From the NCBI RefSeq assembly GCF_014196525.1, contig NZ_JACIDX010000001.1:310001-374000 (forward strand): 64,000 nucleotides of DNA. The letters are read 5' to 3'. Numbering within the stretch: the first letter of the stretch is position 1; each line of letters opens with the position of its first letter. Origin of the DNA: Novosphingobium sediminicola. Its GTDB lineage: Bacteria > Pseudomonadota > Alphaproteobacteria > Sphingomonadales > Sphingomonadaceae. Below are positions 31,803-41,693 of the stretch, in pieces. Made by a program: the position numbers and the translations under genes. Below the pieces are notes generated by a model that was not told the DNA's origin, did no database searches, and saw only the letters and a list, made by a program, of their open reading frames with translations.

Positions 31803-32770
31803 ATCTCTCCCCTCTGGCGGCGGATGGCGAACCAACGTTCGACATTCTTGTTATGCTCTTCGAGCGTGTTGGCAAAGGCATGACCCTTGGTGCCGTCAGC
31901 CACCATATAGAGCGCCTGCGTCTTGGCCGGGTGCAGCACGGCATGGATGGAATCGCGCCCGGGATTGGTGATCGGCCCCTTGGGCAGGCCCACCATCGAA
32001 TAGGTGTTGTAGTCGTTCTTCGCGGCAATCTCGCTCTGACGGATGCGGCGGCCCAACGGCTTGCCCTGCGTGATCGGATAGATGATCGTCGGGTCGGCCT
32101 GAAGCATGATATGCTGGCGCAGGCGGTTCGAATAGAGGCCCGCCACCATCGCGCGCTCCTCGGGCTTGCCGGTTTCCTTTTCGACGATGGAGGCCAGCGT
32201 CAGCGCTTCTTCAGGCGTCTTGGCCACCGTGTCGGGGCCACGCGCGGCCCATTCCTCAGCCAGCACCTTGGTCATCGCTGCCTGCATCGTGGCCACCACC
32301 GAGGCGCGGGTGGCGCCCTTCTTGATGTCATAGGTGTCGGGCAGGATGCTGCCCTCACGCGGGGCATCGACCGTGCCGACAAGGTCCGCATTGGCCAGCA
32401 GCTTTTCGCGCACCATCACCGAAGGCAGACCCTCGGCAATCGTGACAAAGCGGCGCAGCACCTGATCGCCGGTGATGATCGCCAGAATCTGCTGCTCGCT
32501 GGCGCCCTTGGGCAGCAGGAATTCGCCGGCCTTGATGCCCGCCCCGGCCCGCATCAGCTTGGCATGGAAACGCAGCGCCCGCGCCGAATAGATCGCACCC
32601 TCACGCTGAAGCTTGGCCGCCACCACCGTCAGCCCCGCGCCATCGGGCACGGTAAAGGGCCGATCCTGCGGCAAAGGCCCCGCGCCATACCAGCCATGCA
32701 GCAGGCTGGCCACCGGCGCGCCAATGGCCAGCGCGGCCACGCCAAGAACGATCAGGACGGGTTTCTTCAT
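31799..32770 (-). CDS. mltG: Endolytic murein transglycosylase MltG
   Basis: 323-aa MltG (YceG-like), an inner-membrane protein that cuts nascent glycan strands. N-terminal membrane anchor MKKPVLIVLGVAALAIGAPV; LysM-like segment VPDGAGLTVVAAKLQREGAI; the catalytic region with EALTLASIVEKETG holding the conserved Glu; and the C-terminal NDYNTYSMVGLPKGPITNPG and IHAVLHPAKTQALYMVADG. Start at the ATG at 32770, giving the usual anchor; the longer frame lacks it. It lies 131 nt downstream of fabF, the normal acpP-fabF-mltG order. Confidence 0.93.
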   Translation of the reverse strand: MKKPVLIVLGVAALAIGAPVASLLHGWYGAGPLPQDRPFTVPDGAGLTVVAAKLQREGAIYSARALRFHAKLMRAGAGIKAGEFLLPKGASEQQILAIITGDQVLRRFVTIAEGLPSVMVREKLLANADLVGTVDAPREGSILPDTYDIKKGATRASVVATMQAAMTKVLAEEWAARGPDTVAKTPEEALTLASIVEKETGKPEERAMVAGLYSNRLRQHIMLQADPTIIYPITQGKPLGRRIRQSEIAAKNDYNTYSMVGLPKGPITNPGRDSIHAVLHPAKTQALYMVADGTKGHAFANTLEEHNKNVERWFAIRRQRGEI

Positions 32771-32901
32771 GGGCGCTTCCGGCTCTCTTCTGCCTGATGC
32801 CAAATACAGATCAGGCGAGCCCCCAAAGGCGCCCGCCATCTCTGTTCTTTCAGGTGGGAACGGGGGCGCCCGATGGCAAGCCCCCGTTCCAAGTGTCCTG
32901 C

Positions 32902-34164
32902 TTAGTCTTCCAGCGCCTTCACAACAACGCTGGCATTGGTCCCGCCAAAGCCGAAGCTGTTGTTGAGAGCCGCACGCACGCGGCGCTTCTTGGCCACGTG
33001 GGGCACCAGGTCAACGCCCTCGGTGCCTTCATCCGGATTGTCCAGATTGAGCGTAGGGGGCACGATCTGGTCACGGATGGCCAGAATGCAGAAGATGGTT
33101 TCCACCGCGCCCGCGCCGCCCAGCAGATGGCCGATGGCGCTCTTGGTCGAGGACATCGAGACATTGGCAATGTCATCGCCGAACAGGCGCTTGACCGAGG
33201 CCAGTTCAATCGTGTCGGCCATGGTCGAGGTGCCATGCGCGTTGACATAATCGATGTCGGCAGGCGTCATGCCCGCCTTCTTCAGCGCCATTTCCATCGA
33301 GCGGAATGCCCCGAAACCTTCCGGATGCGGCGCCGTCACGTGATAGGCATCGCCTGACAGGCCATAGCCGACCACTTCGGCATAGATCTTCGCGCCGCGC
33401 GCCTTGGCGTGCTCATATTCCTCCAGCACGACCACGCCCGCGCCCTCGCCCATGACGAAACCGTCGCGGTCCTTGTCATAGGGGCGGCTGGCCTGTTCGG
33501 GCCGGTCGTTAAAGCTGCAATTGAGCGCCTTGGCCTGAGCGAAACCGGCAATGCCGATCGGGCACACGGTCGATTCCGCGCCGCCAGCCAGCATGATGTC
33601 GGCATCATCGTCGCGGATCATGCGCGCGGCATCGCCAATCGAATGGGCGCCGGTCGAGCAGGCCGTGACCACTGCATGATTCGGCCCCATCAGGCCATAC
33701 TTGATCGAAACCTGACCCGAGATCAGGTTGATCAGGCGGCCATGGACGAAATGCGGCGAAACGCGGCCCGGCCCCTTGTTGGCCAGCACCAGCGATTCGC
33801 TTTCGATACCGGGCAGACCGCCGATGCCGCTGCCGATCGAGCAGCCCATGCGCAGGCGCATTTCTTCGGGCGCGTCCACCAGACCGGCGTCTTCCAGCGC
33901 CTGACCCGCTGCATCAATGCCGAAAACAATAAAGGGATCGACCTGACGCTGGATCTTGTGATCGACGCGCTTGCCCGCATCGAAGCCATATTCGTGGTCG
34001 GCAGGCTTCACTTCGCAAGCGATATGGCACTTTTGCGCCGACGCATCGAACTTGGTGATCTTGCCCGCGCCAGATTTGCCGGCAAGGATATTTGCCCAGG
34101 CGGTTTCCACGTCAGCGCCCAGCGGGGTGACCAGACCAAGCCCGGTGACGACAACACGACGCAT
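32902..34164 (-). CDS. fabF: 3-oxoacyl-ACP synthase II FabF
   Basis: 420-aa beta-ketoacyl-ACP synthase II, elongating fatty acids with malonyl-ACP in the cytosol. MRRVVVTGLGLVTPLG at the start; active Cys169 in VVTACSTGAHS; catalytic His in NAHGTSTMADT; the SAIGHLLGGAGAVE segment with the second His; and the ending NNSFGFGGTNASVV. Start at 34164 after a GGGAGAAT ribosome site. Follows acpP in the same direction. Confidence 0.95.
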   Translation of the reverse strand: MRRVVVTGLGLVTPLGADVETAWANILAGKSGAGKITKFDASAQKCHIACEVKPADHEYGFDAGKRVDHKIQRQVDPFIVFGIDAAGQALEDAGLVDAPEEMRLRMGCSIGSGIGGLPGIESESLVLANKGPGRVSPHFVHGRLINLISGQVSIKYGLMGPNHAVVTACSTGAHSIGDAARMIRDDDADIMLAGGAESTVCPIGIAGFAQAKALNCSFNDRPEQASRPYDKDRDGFVMGEGAGVVVLEEYEHAKARGAKIYAEVVGYGLSGDAYHVTAPHPEGFGAFRSMEMALKKAGMTPADIDYVNAHGTSTMADTIELASVKRLFGDDIANVSMSSTKSAIGHLLGGAGAVETIFCILAIRDQIVPPTLNLDNPDEGTEGVDLVPHVAKKRRVRAALNNSFGFGGTNASVVVKALED

Positions 34165-34269
34165 TCTCGATTCTCCCTCTACCGCATCGACAGACCATAC
34201 CGACCAAGCCGTTGCGGCAACCAACAGCGACCCAACAGGCGCTTATTCTGGCCAAATGTCCGATAACAA

Positions 34270-34299
34270 GCAAGCCCGGCCCGATAAAGCGGACCGGGC
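34270..34299 (-). terminator. Possible terminator/attenuator between acpP and fabF
   Basis: Inverted arms GCCCGG and CCGGGC with a partly paired inner stem around GATAAAG. On the minus strand it is followed by a T-richer stretch (TTGCTTGTT). It could reduce read-through from acpP into fabF. Moderate support only. Confidence 0.4.
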
Positions 34300-34440
34300 C
34301 TGATCATGACCCCGAAGGTCGACGCCGAATACAGATTCCGGCCAAGGCCATCATCCCATTTCGACGCAGGACCTGTGGGACGACATCGCCCCGCCCATTC
34401 ATCAGGCGGGCGCGTCAGCCCCACCGGCCCTTTGGCAAAA

Positions 34441-34677
34441 TCAGCCCTTGTTCGCCTCGATAAAGGCGATGGCGTCATTGACCGTGGCGATCTTTTCGGC
34501 AGCATCGTCGGGAATTTCCACGCCGAACTCTTCTTCGAAAGCCATCACCAGTTCAACGATGTCGAGCGAGTCAGCGCCCAGATCGTCGATGAAGCTGGCG
34601 TCGGCAACGACCTTGTCTTCTTCAACGCCGAGGTGTTCGACAACAATCTTCTTAACCTGCGCCTCGATGGTGCTCAT
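34441..34677 (-). CDS. acpP: Acyl carrier protein AcpP
   Basis: 78-aa acyl carrier protein: [20 protein letters not shown], phosphopantetheine site Ser37 in [10 protein letters not shown], and [20 protein letters not shown]. Acidic, as expected. The ATG at 34677 follows AAGGGGAATATC. It carries growing acyl chains for FabF encoded downstream. Confidence 0.96.
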   Translation of the reverse strand: MSTIEAQVKKIVVEHLGVEEDKVVADASFIDDLGADSLDIVELVMAFEEEFGVEIPDDAAEKIATVNDAIAFIEANKG

Positions 34678-34859
34678 GATATTCCCCTTACGAAAAGCGG
34701 CGAAATTGTGAAACTCAATGCGCGCCCCTAATGGGTGGCGCGCAGACTGGCAAGCGGGATTGCACATCACAACCGTTGCGCCCCCCTTCCTGCTGCGATT
34801 GCCGCCCTTCCAGAGCGATGTTAGCCGTGTTTTTGCTCCCTCGTACGAAAGGGCTTATC

Positions 34860-35753
34860 ATGGGAACGCAAGTCTGGCTGGCCTCGACGGTTCGCCCGGT
34901 GGGGGATGAAATGGGGCGATTCGTGCGATTTCATCGCTCAATGGGCTTTTCGCGCCAGATCCTGTTTTTCGACGATCCCGATGATTCATGGGCGCAAGGC
35001 CTGCAAAATCAGCCCGATGTGACGGTGATCGCTTGTGATGCGGCCCATTGGCGCGCTCTGACGGGCCGGAAGCCGGAGCTGATCGACCTGCGCCAGATCG
35101 CCAATGCCAATCTCGCGCTGGACATGGCCCGGCGCGAGGGGGCCGACTGGCTGGCGCATATCGACAGCGACGAACTGGTGTTGACCGACGGCCGTCCGAT
35201 CGGCGCCATTCTGGAGGCGATGGAGCAGGATGTCGCCCGCTTTGCCCTGCGTGAGGCGATTGCCCCGCCCGGCGTCGCGCCCCATGCCTTTGCATCGGAC
35301 TGGTTTCGGATTTCCATTCCCGCCGCCGACATTCCCGCCCGCGTGCCCCAGCATCTGCGCGTGGGCGAACGTTGGCTGCGCGGCCATATCGCGTCAAAGG
35401 TGGCGGTGCGGGTGGCCTCTCCGGTTCAGCGCCTGGCGATCCATCATGTCGAGGCGCCCGAACTGCCGGTGGGCGAGCCGGAGGGCACGCTTTTGCTGCA
35501 TTTCAACTGCATCACGCTCGAACGCTGGCGGGCATTGTGGAACCGGCGGCGCGATGGCACGGGCACCACGCCCTATGGCGGGGGCCACCGCTGGATTCAG
35601 GGGCATGAGGCATGGCGCGTGCTGGGCGACGCCATCGCCGAGGAGGAAGCCTATGACCGCTTCCACCGCCTCTCGCCCGAGGTTTTGGCATGGGCGCAAA
35701 AAGAAGGACTAGCCGAACGCATCACGCTCGACCAGTCCTTGCTTGAACCGTGA
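34860..35753 (+). CDS. Glycosyltransferase family 2-like protein
   Basis: 297-aa protein of the Glyco_tranf_2_4 type. ASTVRPVGDEMGRFVRFHRS at the start, then QILFFDDPDD, and the metal/nucleotide-sugar motif WLAHIDSDELVL near residue 98. The C-terminal part has a conserved LLLHFNCITLERWRALWNRR. The ATG at 34860 follows GAAAGGG. Donor and acceptor are unknown; a role in surface polysaccharide is likely for the family. Convergent with aspS. Confidence 0.75.
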   Translation: MGTQVWLASTVRPVGDEMGRFVRFHRSMGFSRQILFFDDPDDSWAQGLQNQPDVTVIACDAAHWRALTGRKPELIDLRQIANANLALDMARREGADWLAHIDSDELVLTDGRPIGAILEAMEQDVARFALREAIAPPGVAPHAFASDWFRISIPAADIPARVPQHLRVGERWLRGHIASKVAVRVASPVQRLAIHHVEAPELPVGEPEGTLLLHFNCITLERWRALWNRRRDGTGTTPYGGGHRWIQGHEAWRVLGDAIAEEEAYDRFHRLSPEVLAWAQKEGLAERITLDQSLLEP

Positions 35754-35768
35754 TTTAAGACGGAAACC

Positions 35769-37574
35769 TTAGCCCTTGGGCTGTTCCACCACGCGGATGT
35801 GAAGCTCGCGCAATTGCTTCAGGCTGGCCGGAGCAGGCGCGTTCATCAGGAGGTCCTCGGCGCGCTGGTTCATCGGGAACAGCGTGATTTCGCGCAGGTT
35901 CTGCGCGCCGCAGATCAGCATGACGATACGGTCGACGCCAGCGGCCATGCCGCCATGCGGCGGGGCGCCATACTGGAACGCGCGATACATGCCGCCAAAG
36001 CGGTCTTCCACGTCCTGCTTGGACAGGCCCACCGTCTCGAACGCCTTGACCATCAGGTCCGGGTGCTGGTTACGGATCGAACCCGAGGCGATTTCAAAGC
36101 CGTTGCAGACCAGATCGTACTGGAACGCCTTGATGGACAGCGGATCGCGCCCATCGGTCAGCGCTTCCAGACCGCCCTGCGGCATCGAGAAGGGATTGTG
36201 GGCAAAGTCGATGCTGCCCGGCTCTTCGCCTTCCTCAAAGAAGGGGAAGTCGACAATCCAGCACAGCTCAAACTTGCTCTCGTCGATCAGGCCCAGCAGC
36301 GTGCCGACGCGGGTGCGCGCCGCGCCTGCCAGCTTGGCTGCCTGATCGGGCTTGCCCGCCGCAAAGAACAGGCCATCATCGGCGCCAAGACCCAGTTCGG
36401 CATAGAGCTTTTCCATGCCTTCGGTGCCGTGGTTCTTGGCGATGGGGCCGCCGAATTCACCGCCCTTGCGGGTGACATAGCCAAGACCGGCATGGCCTTC
36501 GCTGCGCGCCCATTCGTTCATTTCGTCAAAGAACTTGCGGCTCTTGTCCGCCGTGTTCGGGGCCGGAATGGCGCGCACAACGCCGCCCGTGCCGACGATC
36601 TTTTCAAACAGGCCAAAGCCGCTGGTCGTGAAGTGATGCGACACGTCCGAGATCAGGATCGGGTTGCGCAGGTCGGGCTTGTCGCTGCCATAACGCAGGA
36701 TCGCATCGTCATAGGCGATGCGCGGGAAGCTGCCGGTCGGCGTCACGCTGCGGCCGTCAGCGAACTTTTCAAAGATGCCGCCGATCACCGGCTCCATCGT
36801 TTCCCAGACTTCTTCCTGCGTGACAAAGCTCATTTCGAGGTCAAGCTGGTAGAATTCGCCCGGCAGACGGTCCGCGCGCGGATCTTCGTCGCGGAAGCAG
36901 GGGGCGATCTGGAAATAGCGGTCGAAACCGGCCACCATCAGCAATTGCTTATACTGCTGCGGCGCCTGCGGCAGCGCGAAGAAGGTGCCCGGATGGATAC
37001 GGCTGGGCACGAGGAAGTCGCGCGCACCTTCGGGCGACGAAGCCGTCAGGATCGGCGTCGAATATTCGGTAAAGCCGATGTCTTCCATCGCGCGGCGCAT
37101 CGAAGAGATGACCTTGGTGCGCTTCACAATATTGGCGTGCAGCGTTTCGCGGCGCAGGTCGAGGAAGCGATACTTGAGGCGGATTTCCTCAGGATATTCC
37201 TGCTCGCCGGCCACCGGCATCGGCAGTTCCTCGGCGCGGCTCAGCACGGTGGCCTCGCGGGCAAAGACCTCGATGCTGCCGGTGGGCAGGTTAGGGTTCA
37301 CGGTGCCTTCGCTGCGGGCTTTGACCACACCGTCGATCGTTACCACGCTTTCCACGCGCAAAGATTCAAGCACGGGCAGCGCCGCGCTGTCGCTGTCGGC
37401 CACGATCTGGGTGATGCCGTAATGGTCGCGCAGGTCGACGAACAGCACCCCGCCATGGTCACGCTTGCGGTGGACCCAGCCGGAGAGGCGGACATTCTGA
37501 CCCACGGCATCCGAATTGAGCGCAACGCAAGTGTGCGAACGATAGGGATGCGCCTGTGTTTTGGGCGAGGACAT
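35769..37574 (-). CDS. aspS: Aspartyl-tRNA synthetase
   Basis: 601-aa class II aminoacyl-tRNA synthetase of bacterial type. Anticodon-binding OB domain ([20 protein letters not shown]), motif 2 with [20 protein letters not shown], the GAD insert domain (residues ~290-410), and motif 3 [19 protein letters not shown]. Start at 37574 after GAAAGAG. In alphaproteobacteria lacking AsnRS this enzyme is usually non-discriminating, charging both Asp and Asn tRNAs. Confidence 0.96.
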   Translation of the reverse strand: MSSPKTQAHPYRSHTCVALNSDAVGQNVRLSGWVHRKRDHGGVLFVDLRDHYGITQIVADSDSAALPVLESLRVESVVTIDGVVKARSEGTVNPNLPTGSIEVFAREATVLSRAEELPMPVAGEQEYPEEIRLKYRFLDLRRETLHANIVKRTKVISSMRRAMEDIGFTEYSTPILTASSPEGARDFLVPSRIHPGTFFALPQAPQQYKQLLMVAGFDRYFQIAPCFRDEDPRADRLPGEFYQLDLEMSFVTQEEVWETMEPVIGGIFEKFADGRSVTPTGSFPRIAYDDAILRYGSDKPDLRNPILISDVSHHFTTSGFGLFEKIVGTGGVVRAIPAPNTADKSRKFFDEMNEWARSEGHAGLGYVTRKGGEFGGPIAKNHGTEGMEKLYAELGLGADDGLFFAAGKPDQAAKLAGAARTRVGTLLGLIDESKFELCWIVDFPFFEEGEEPGSIDFAHNPFSMPQGGLEALTDGRDPLSIKAFQYDLVCNGFEIASGSIRNQHPDLMVKAFETVGLSKQDVEDRFGGMYRAFQYGAPPHGGMAAGVDRIVMLICGAQNLREITLFPMNQRAEDLLMNAPAPASLKQLRELHIRVVEQPKG

Positions 37575-37811
37575 GACAACTCTTTCCATTCTTGCGCCAA
37601 TCGGGCAGGGATAGGGGATTCCTGCCCATTGCTGGACAGGCTGATGCGCGGCTAACAGGCGATGGCCGCGCTTTTGTCAAGCCGACAGGGCCGAAGACCG
37701 GCCCAAAACCGCCCGCTGATATGCGCTTTTCGCGCTGTCGGCAGGCTCCGGCCCGCATCCGGGCCAACCATCAAGCCGACCTCTAGGGGTTGGCGCATAG
37801 AAAAGAAACCG

Positions 37812-39065
37812 ATGAAGATTCACAAGCTCATCACCACTTCCGACGCGCTGGCCGATCTTTGCAGCCGTCTGGCGAAATCAGAATTCGTCTGCGTCGATAC
37901 AGAATTCATGCGCGAGAGCACCTATTGGCCCGAACTGTGTCTGATCCAGATCGCCGATGCCAATGAAGCCGCCGCCATCGACCCCAAAGCGCCCGACCTC
38001 GATCTGTCCCCGCTGCTCGACCTGCTGGTGGACAATGAGGACGTGCTCAAGATCTTCCACGCGGGCGGGCAGGATGTGGAAATCATCTACAACCTGACCG
38101 GCAAGACCCCTCACCCGATCTTCGACACCCAGATCGCGATGATGGCCATCAGCCAGAGCGAGCAGATCGGCTACTCCAATCTGGTCGAAAGCTGGCTGGG
38201 GCTGGTGATCGACAAGGGCGCGCGTTTCACCGACTGGAGCCGCCGCCCCCTGACCGAACGCCAGATCGAATATGCGATCGGCGACGTGACCCATCTCTCC
38301 AAGATTTTCCCCAAGATCCTGAAACGCCTGATCAAGACCGGGCGCGGGCAATGGCTGGATGCGGAGATGGAGCGTCTGGCCGACCCGGACAATTACCGCA
38401 ACGATGCGCAGAACGCATGGTTGAAGATCAAGGCGGCGGGGCGCAATCCGGCCATGCTGGGCCGTTTGCGCGGCCTTGCGGCATGGCGCGAATATGAGGC
38501 GCAGGACAAGAACATCCCGCGCGGCCGCATCGCCCGCGATGAAACCCTGGCCGATATTGCCAGCCACCCGCCCAAGACTCAGGCCGATCTGGCCAAGGTG
38601 CGCGGGCTTTCCACCGGCTGGAAGGACAATGACATCGGCAAGCGACTGATGCAGACTCTGGCCGATGCCCAGCCTTTGACCGAGGCCGAAATGCCGCCCA
38701 AGGCCCCGCGCGGGGCGCCTTTGGGCAAGGAAGGCGCGCTGGTCGCCGATCTGCTCAAGCTCCTGCTGAAAATTCGTGCGCGCGAAATCGACGTGGCGGC
38801 CCGCCTGCTGGCCCGCAGCGACGATCTGGAACTGTTGGCGGCCGGCGTGCGCAAGGGGGTCAGCGTGCTGGAAGGCTGGCGCTTTGGCGTGTTTGGCCGC
38901 GATGCGCTCGATCTGGTCGAGGGCAAGCTGGCCTTTGCCGTGGTCAACGGGCGGCTGAAAATGACCCATGTCGACGAATTGCACGGCGACATGCGGGAAG
39001 CCAATCCCGAAGGCGCCAATCCGGAAGCGCCCGCCGCAGAACAGGAAGCGGGCGAGGAAGAATGA
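37812..39065 (+). CDS. rnd: Ribonuclease D
   Basis: 417-aa DEDD-family 3'-5' exoribonuclease trimming tRNA precursors. Motifs: Exo I FVCVDTEFMRE (~29-39), Exo II HAGGQDVEIIYNLTG, Exo III YAIGDVTHL; followed by an HRDC domain (AWREYEAQDKNIPRGRIARD) and a second C-terminal helical domain. Start at 37812 (MKIHKLI). It overlaps oxyR by four bases (ATGA). Confidence 0.93.
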   Translation: MKIHKLITTSDALADLCSRLAKSEFVCVDTEFMRESTYWPELCLIQIADANEAAAIDPKAPDLDLSPLLDLLVDNEDVLKIFHAGGQDVEIIYNLTGKTPHPIFDTQIAMMAISQSEQIGYSNLVESWLGLVIDKGARFTDWSRRPLTERQIEYAIGDVTHLSKIFPKILKRLIKTGRGQWLDAEMERLADPDNYRNDAQNAWLKIKAAGRNPAMLGRLRGLAAWREYEAQDKNIPRGRIARDETLADIASHPPKTQADLAKVRGLSTGWKDNDIGKRLMQTLADAQPLTEAEMPPKAPRGAPLGKEGALVADLLKLLLKIRAREIDVAARLLARSDDLELLAAGVRKGVSVLEGWRFGVFGRDALDLVEGKLAFAVVNGRLKMTHVDELHGDMREANPEGANPEAPAAEQEAGEEE

Positions 39066-39958
39066 GCGTTTACCAGCCCACGCTCAAACAGTTGCAATAT
39101 CTGGTCGGCTTGCATGAACATGGCCATTTCGGCCGGGCGGCGGAAGCGTGCTTTGTCTCGCAATCGACGCTTTCGGCGGGATTGCGCGATCTGGAAACGC
39201 TGCTGGGTGTGGTACTGGTGGAACGGACGAAGCGCAATGTGCGCTTCACACCGCTGGGCAATGCGGTGGTGGCCAAATCGCACCGCATCCTGCGCGAGGC
39301 CGAGGAATTGTCCGACCTCATCCATTCCTCGTCCCAGCCTTTGTCGGGCGAGGTGCGGATGAGCGTGATCCCCACGATTGCGCCCTTCCTCCTGCCGCGC
39401 ATGCTGCCCCGGTTGCGGCGCGAAAGGCCCAATCTCAAACTCTTCCTGCGCGAGGAACCCAGCGCGCAGGCCATCGAATCGCTCCATCACGGGCGGGCCG
39501 ATTGCGTGCTGTTGGCCCTGCCCTTTGCCACGGGCGAGGTGGAGAAGGAAACCATCGAGCTGGACGCGCTCTTCGTCGCCTTCCCCAAGGACGACCCGCG
39601 CGACCCGCCTGCCGAGATCAGCCCCGACCTGATCGACGAGCACCGCCTGCTGCTGCTGGAAGATGGACATTGCCTGAAGGAACATGCGCTGGCGGCCTGT
39701 AACCGGCCCGAATTGCGCGCTTCGGCGACGATGATCGGCACCTCGCTGCACACGCTGGTGCAGATGGTGGATAATGGGCTGGGGCTGACCATGCTGCCCG
39801 AAATGGCGTTGGATGCGGGGATTTTGAACGGGACGAATGTGGTGGCCCGCCCCCTGCGTTCGGACAGCGCGAACCGCGAAATCGCGCTGGTCTGGCGACG
39901 GCAATCGCCGCGTTCGGAGGAGTTCCGCATGTTGGCCGAGGAATTGCGCGCGGGGTGA
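39062..39958 (+). CDS. oxyR: Hydrogen-peroxide-sensing regulator OxyR
   Basis: 298-aa LysR-type regulator. HTH at residues 20-45 (GRAAEACFVSQSTLSAGLRD). The redox pair Cys204 and Cys213 in GHCLKEHALAAC has the same spacing as E. coli OxyR Cys199/Cys208, which distinguishes it from generic LysR proteins. Translationally coupled to rnd. It presumably activates peroxide-defence genes elsewhere. Confidence 0.9.
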   Translation: MSVYQPTLKQLQYLVGLHEHGHFGRAAEACFVSQSTLSAGLRDLETLLGVVLVERTKRNVRFTPLGNAVVAKSHRILREAEELSDLIHSSSQPLSGEVRMSVIPTIAPFLLPRMLPRLRRERPNLKLFLREEPSAQAIESLHHGRADCVLLALPFATGEVEKETIELDALFVAFPKDDPRDPPAEISPDLIDEHRLLLLEDGHCLKEHALAACNRPELRASATMIGTSLHTLVQMVDNGLGLTMLPEMALDAGILNGTNVVARPLRSDSANREIALVWRRQSPRSEEFRMLAEELRAG

Positions 39959-40004
39959 GGTATCTTGCATGATGCGCAATATTCTGTCATGATTAAGACA
40001 TATC

Positions 40005-40637
40005 ATGACAGAACCTCTTTCCGAATCCGCCGCCTCGCCCACGGTGCCCCACACGCTTGTCGAAGACATTTTCGGCATCGCCAACGGCTGCCTGCTGATC
40101 GGCCTCGGACTCGACCTGCTGCACGAGGCACGGCTGATTACCGGCGGCGTGGCGGGGGTGGCGCTGCTGCTGTCCTATGTCCTGCCCTATCCGCCGGGCA
40201 GCCTGTTCACATGGATCAACCTGCCAATCTTCGCGCTGTTCTGGTCGCGGCTGGGCACGGCCTACATCTTACGCACGACCATCGCCACGCTGGCCATCAT
40301 GGCGCTGGTCGATGTGGTCGCGGCCAATCTGGTCATCGCGCGCATCTCCATGCCCATGGCCGCCATCGTCGGCGGCACGGCGCTGGGCATCGGCATTCTG
40401 GCCGTCACGCGCCATGCCACGGGCGTGGGCGGGCTGGCCGTTATCGCGCGCTGGCTATCGCAATGGAAAGGCTGGCATTTCGGCGCGATCTGCATGGCCA
40501 TCGACGCGGTGATCGTCTCCTCTGCCTTCGCCGTGCTGGGCTTCGAGCGCGGATTCTGGTCGCTGGTGGCGGCGCTGGTGATGAATGGGGTGGTGCTGGT
40601 CTGGCACAGGCCGGATCGGTATCGGAGCGAGGTTTGA
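40005..40637 (+). CDS. YitT-family membrane protein
   Basis: 210-aa membrane protein with about five hydrophobic segments, including DIFGIANGCLLIGLGLDLL, RLITGGVAGVALLLSYVLPY and MPMAAIVGGTALGIGILAV, characteristic of the YitT family (transport role presumed, substrate unknown). The segment TGVGGLAVIARWLSQWKGWH is typical of proteobacterial members. Downstream lies the first copy of the structured repeat. Confidence 0.8.
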   Translation: MTEPLSESAASPTVPHTLVEDIFGIANGCLLIGLGLDLLHEARLITGGVAGVALLLSYVLPYPPGSLFTWINLPIFALFWSRLGTAYILRTTIATLAIMALVDVVAANLVIARISMPMAAIVGGTALGIGILAVTRHATGVGGLAVIARWLSQWKGWHFGAICMAIDAVIVSSAFAVLGFERGFWSLVAALVMNGVVLVWHRPDRYRSEV

Positions 40638-40650
40638 TCGGGTAGATTAT

Positions 40651-40842
40651 GCCTCCGGCGGGCAAAGGGACTCGTCCCTTTGCAATCCCATTATGGGGTG
40701 GTGCAAGACTGGCAAACGAAGCTCTATCCGCGAAGCGGTTTAAAAGCCTGCGGCGCGGCAATGTCGCGCAAGGCCGAACCCATAACGCAACGCCGACAGT
40801 AACGGGATTGCAAAGGGCCCCCGCCCTTTGCCCGCCGGAGGC
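40651..40842. repeat. Structured intergenic repeat, copy 1 (192 bp)
   Basis: Bounded by GCCTCCGGCGGG and its inverse CCCGCCGGAGGC. Inside each end lies a smaller hairpin built from CAAAGGG/CCCTTTG. The centre contains ATCCGCGAAGCGGTTTAA, GCCTGCGGCGCGGCAA and GAACCCATAACGCAAC, all shared with copy 2 at 53678. It lies between convergent genes (YitT-family and pgsA) and encodes no protein. Confidence 0.85.
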
Positions 40843-40852
40843 AAAAACCCCT

Positions 40853-41446
40853 TCAATCCATATGCTTCAACCCCACGCGCAAATAATCCCACCCGGTAAT
40901 CATCGTCAGCGCAGCAGCGGCCCACAGGGTCGTCAACCCGACGGTATGGGGCAAATTCACCACATAGCCGCCCACATCGACCAGCCACCACGGCATCGCC
41001 CGCCCAAGGATCAGCGCGCCGAGGCACAGGATCTGGAAGGTGGTTTTCCATTTGGCCAGTTTTGACACCGGCACCGACACCTGAATCCCGCCGAGAAATT
41101 CGCGCAGGCCCGACACCGCGATCTCGCGCAACAGGATGATGAGGCCCGCAATCACATGCAGCTCGCCCACATAAGGCCCAGTCAGCACGCCCTTGGCGGT
41201 CAGCACGAGGATGACGGCGGCGACCATGATCTTGTCGGCGATGGGGTCGAGGAAAATGCCCAGCTTGCTGACCGCCCCTTGCGCACGGGCGAGGTAGCCG
41301 TCGAAATAGTCGGTAATGCCCATCAGCGAATAAACGCCAAAGGCCAGCGCATAGCCGGTGGTCCATTCGGGCCACCACAGCAACCAGACCAGCACGGGCA
41401 CGGTAACGATTCGGGAAAGGGTGAGCAGGTTGGGCAAAGTCAGCAT
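40853..41446 (-). CDS. pgsA: CDP-diacylglycerol-glycerol-3-phosphate 3-phosphatidyltransferase
   Basis: 197-aa inner-membrane enzyme making phosphatidylglycerophosphate. The CDP-alcohol phosphotransferase motif DG-x2-AR-x8-G-x3-D-x3-D is complete in DYFDGYLARAQGAVSKLG and IFLDPIADK. MLTLPNLLTLSRIVTVPVLV is the standard PgsA beginning, which fixes the start at 41446. Divergent from the MFS gene across 247 bp. Confidence 0.92.
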   Translation of the reverse strand: MLTLPNLLTLSRIVTVPVLVWLLWWPEWTTGYALAFGVYSLMGITDYFDGYLARAQGAVSKLGIFLDPIADKIMVAAVILVLTAKGVLTGPYVGELHVIAGLIILLREIAVSGLREFLGGIQVSVPVSKLAKWKTTFQILCLGALILGRAMPWWLVDVGGYVVNLPHTVGLTTLWAAAALTMITGWDYLRVGLKHMD

Positions 41447-41693
41447 GGCCGAATCGCCATAGCCGCTAACCGCAACGCAAAAAAGACATGGCAGCTCAAG
41501 AGTCGTTGTTTGCCTGCACCTTGTCCCCACGCGCCCCCTACAGCGTAGCATTTGCGCGGGCCGAAACCGGCAAAAGCGCGGGTCGATGCGTCTGTTCGCC
41601 TCTCGGGTGAATTTTCCGACACCCCATCACGCCTCTTGCCCCATCCGTGTGTTTCGCTAGGACAGCGCGCACAACAAGGATCGACAAGACAGC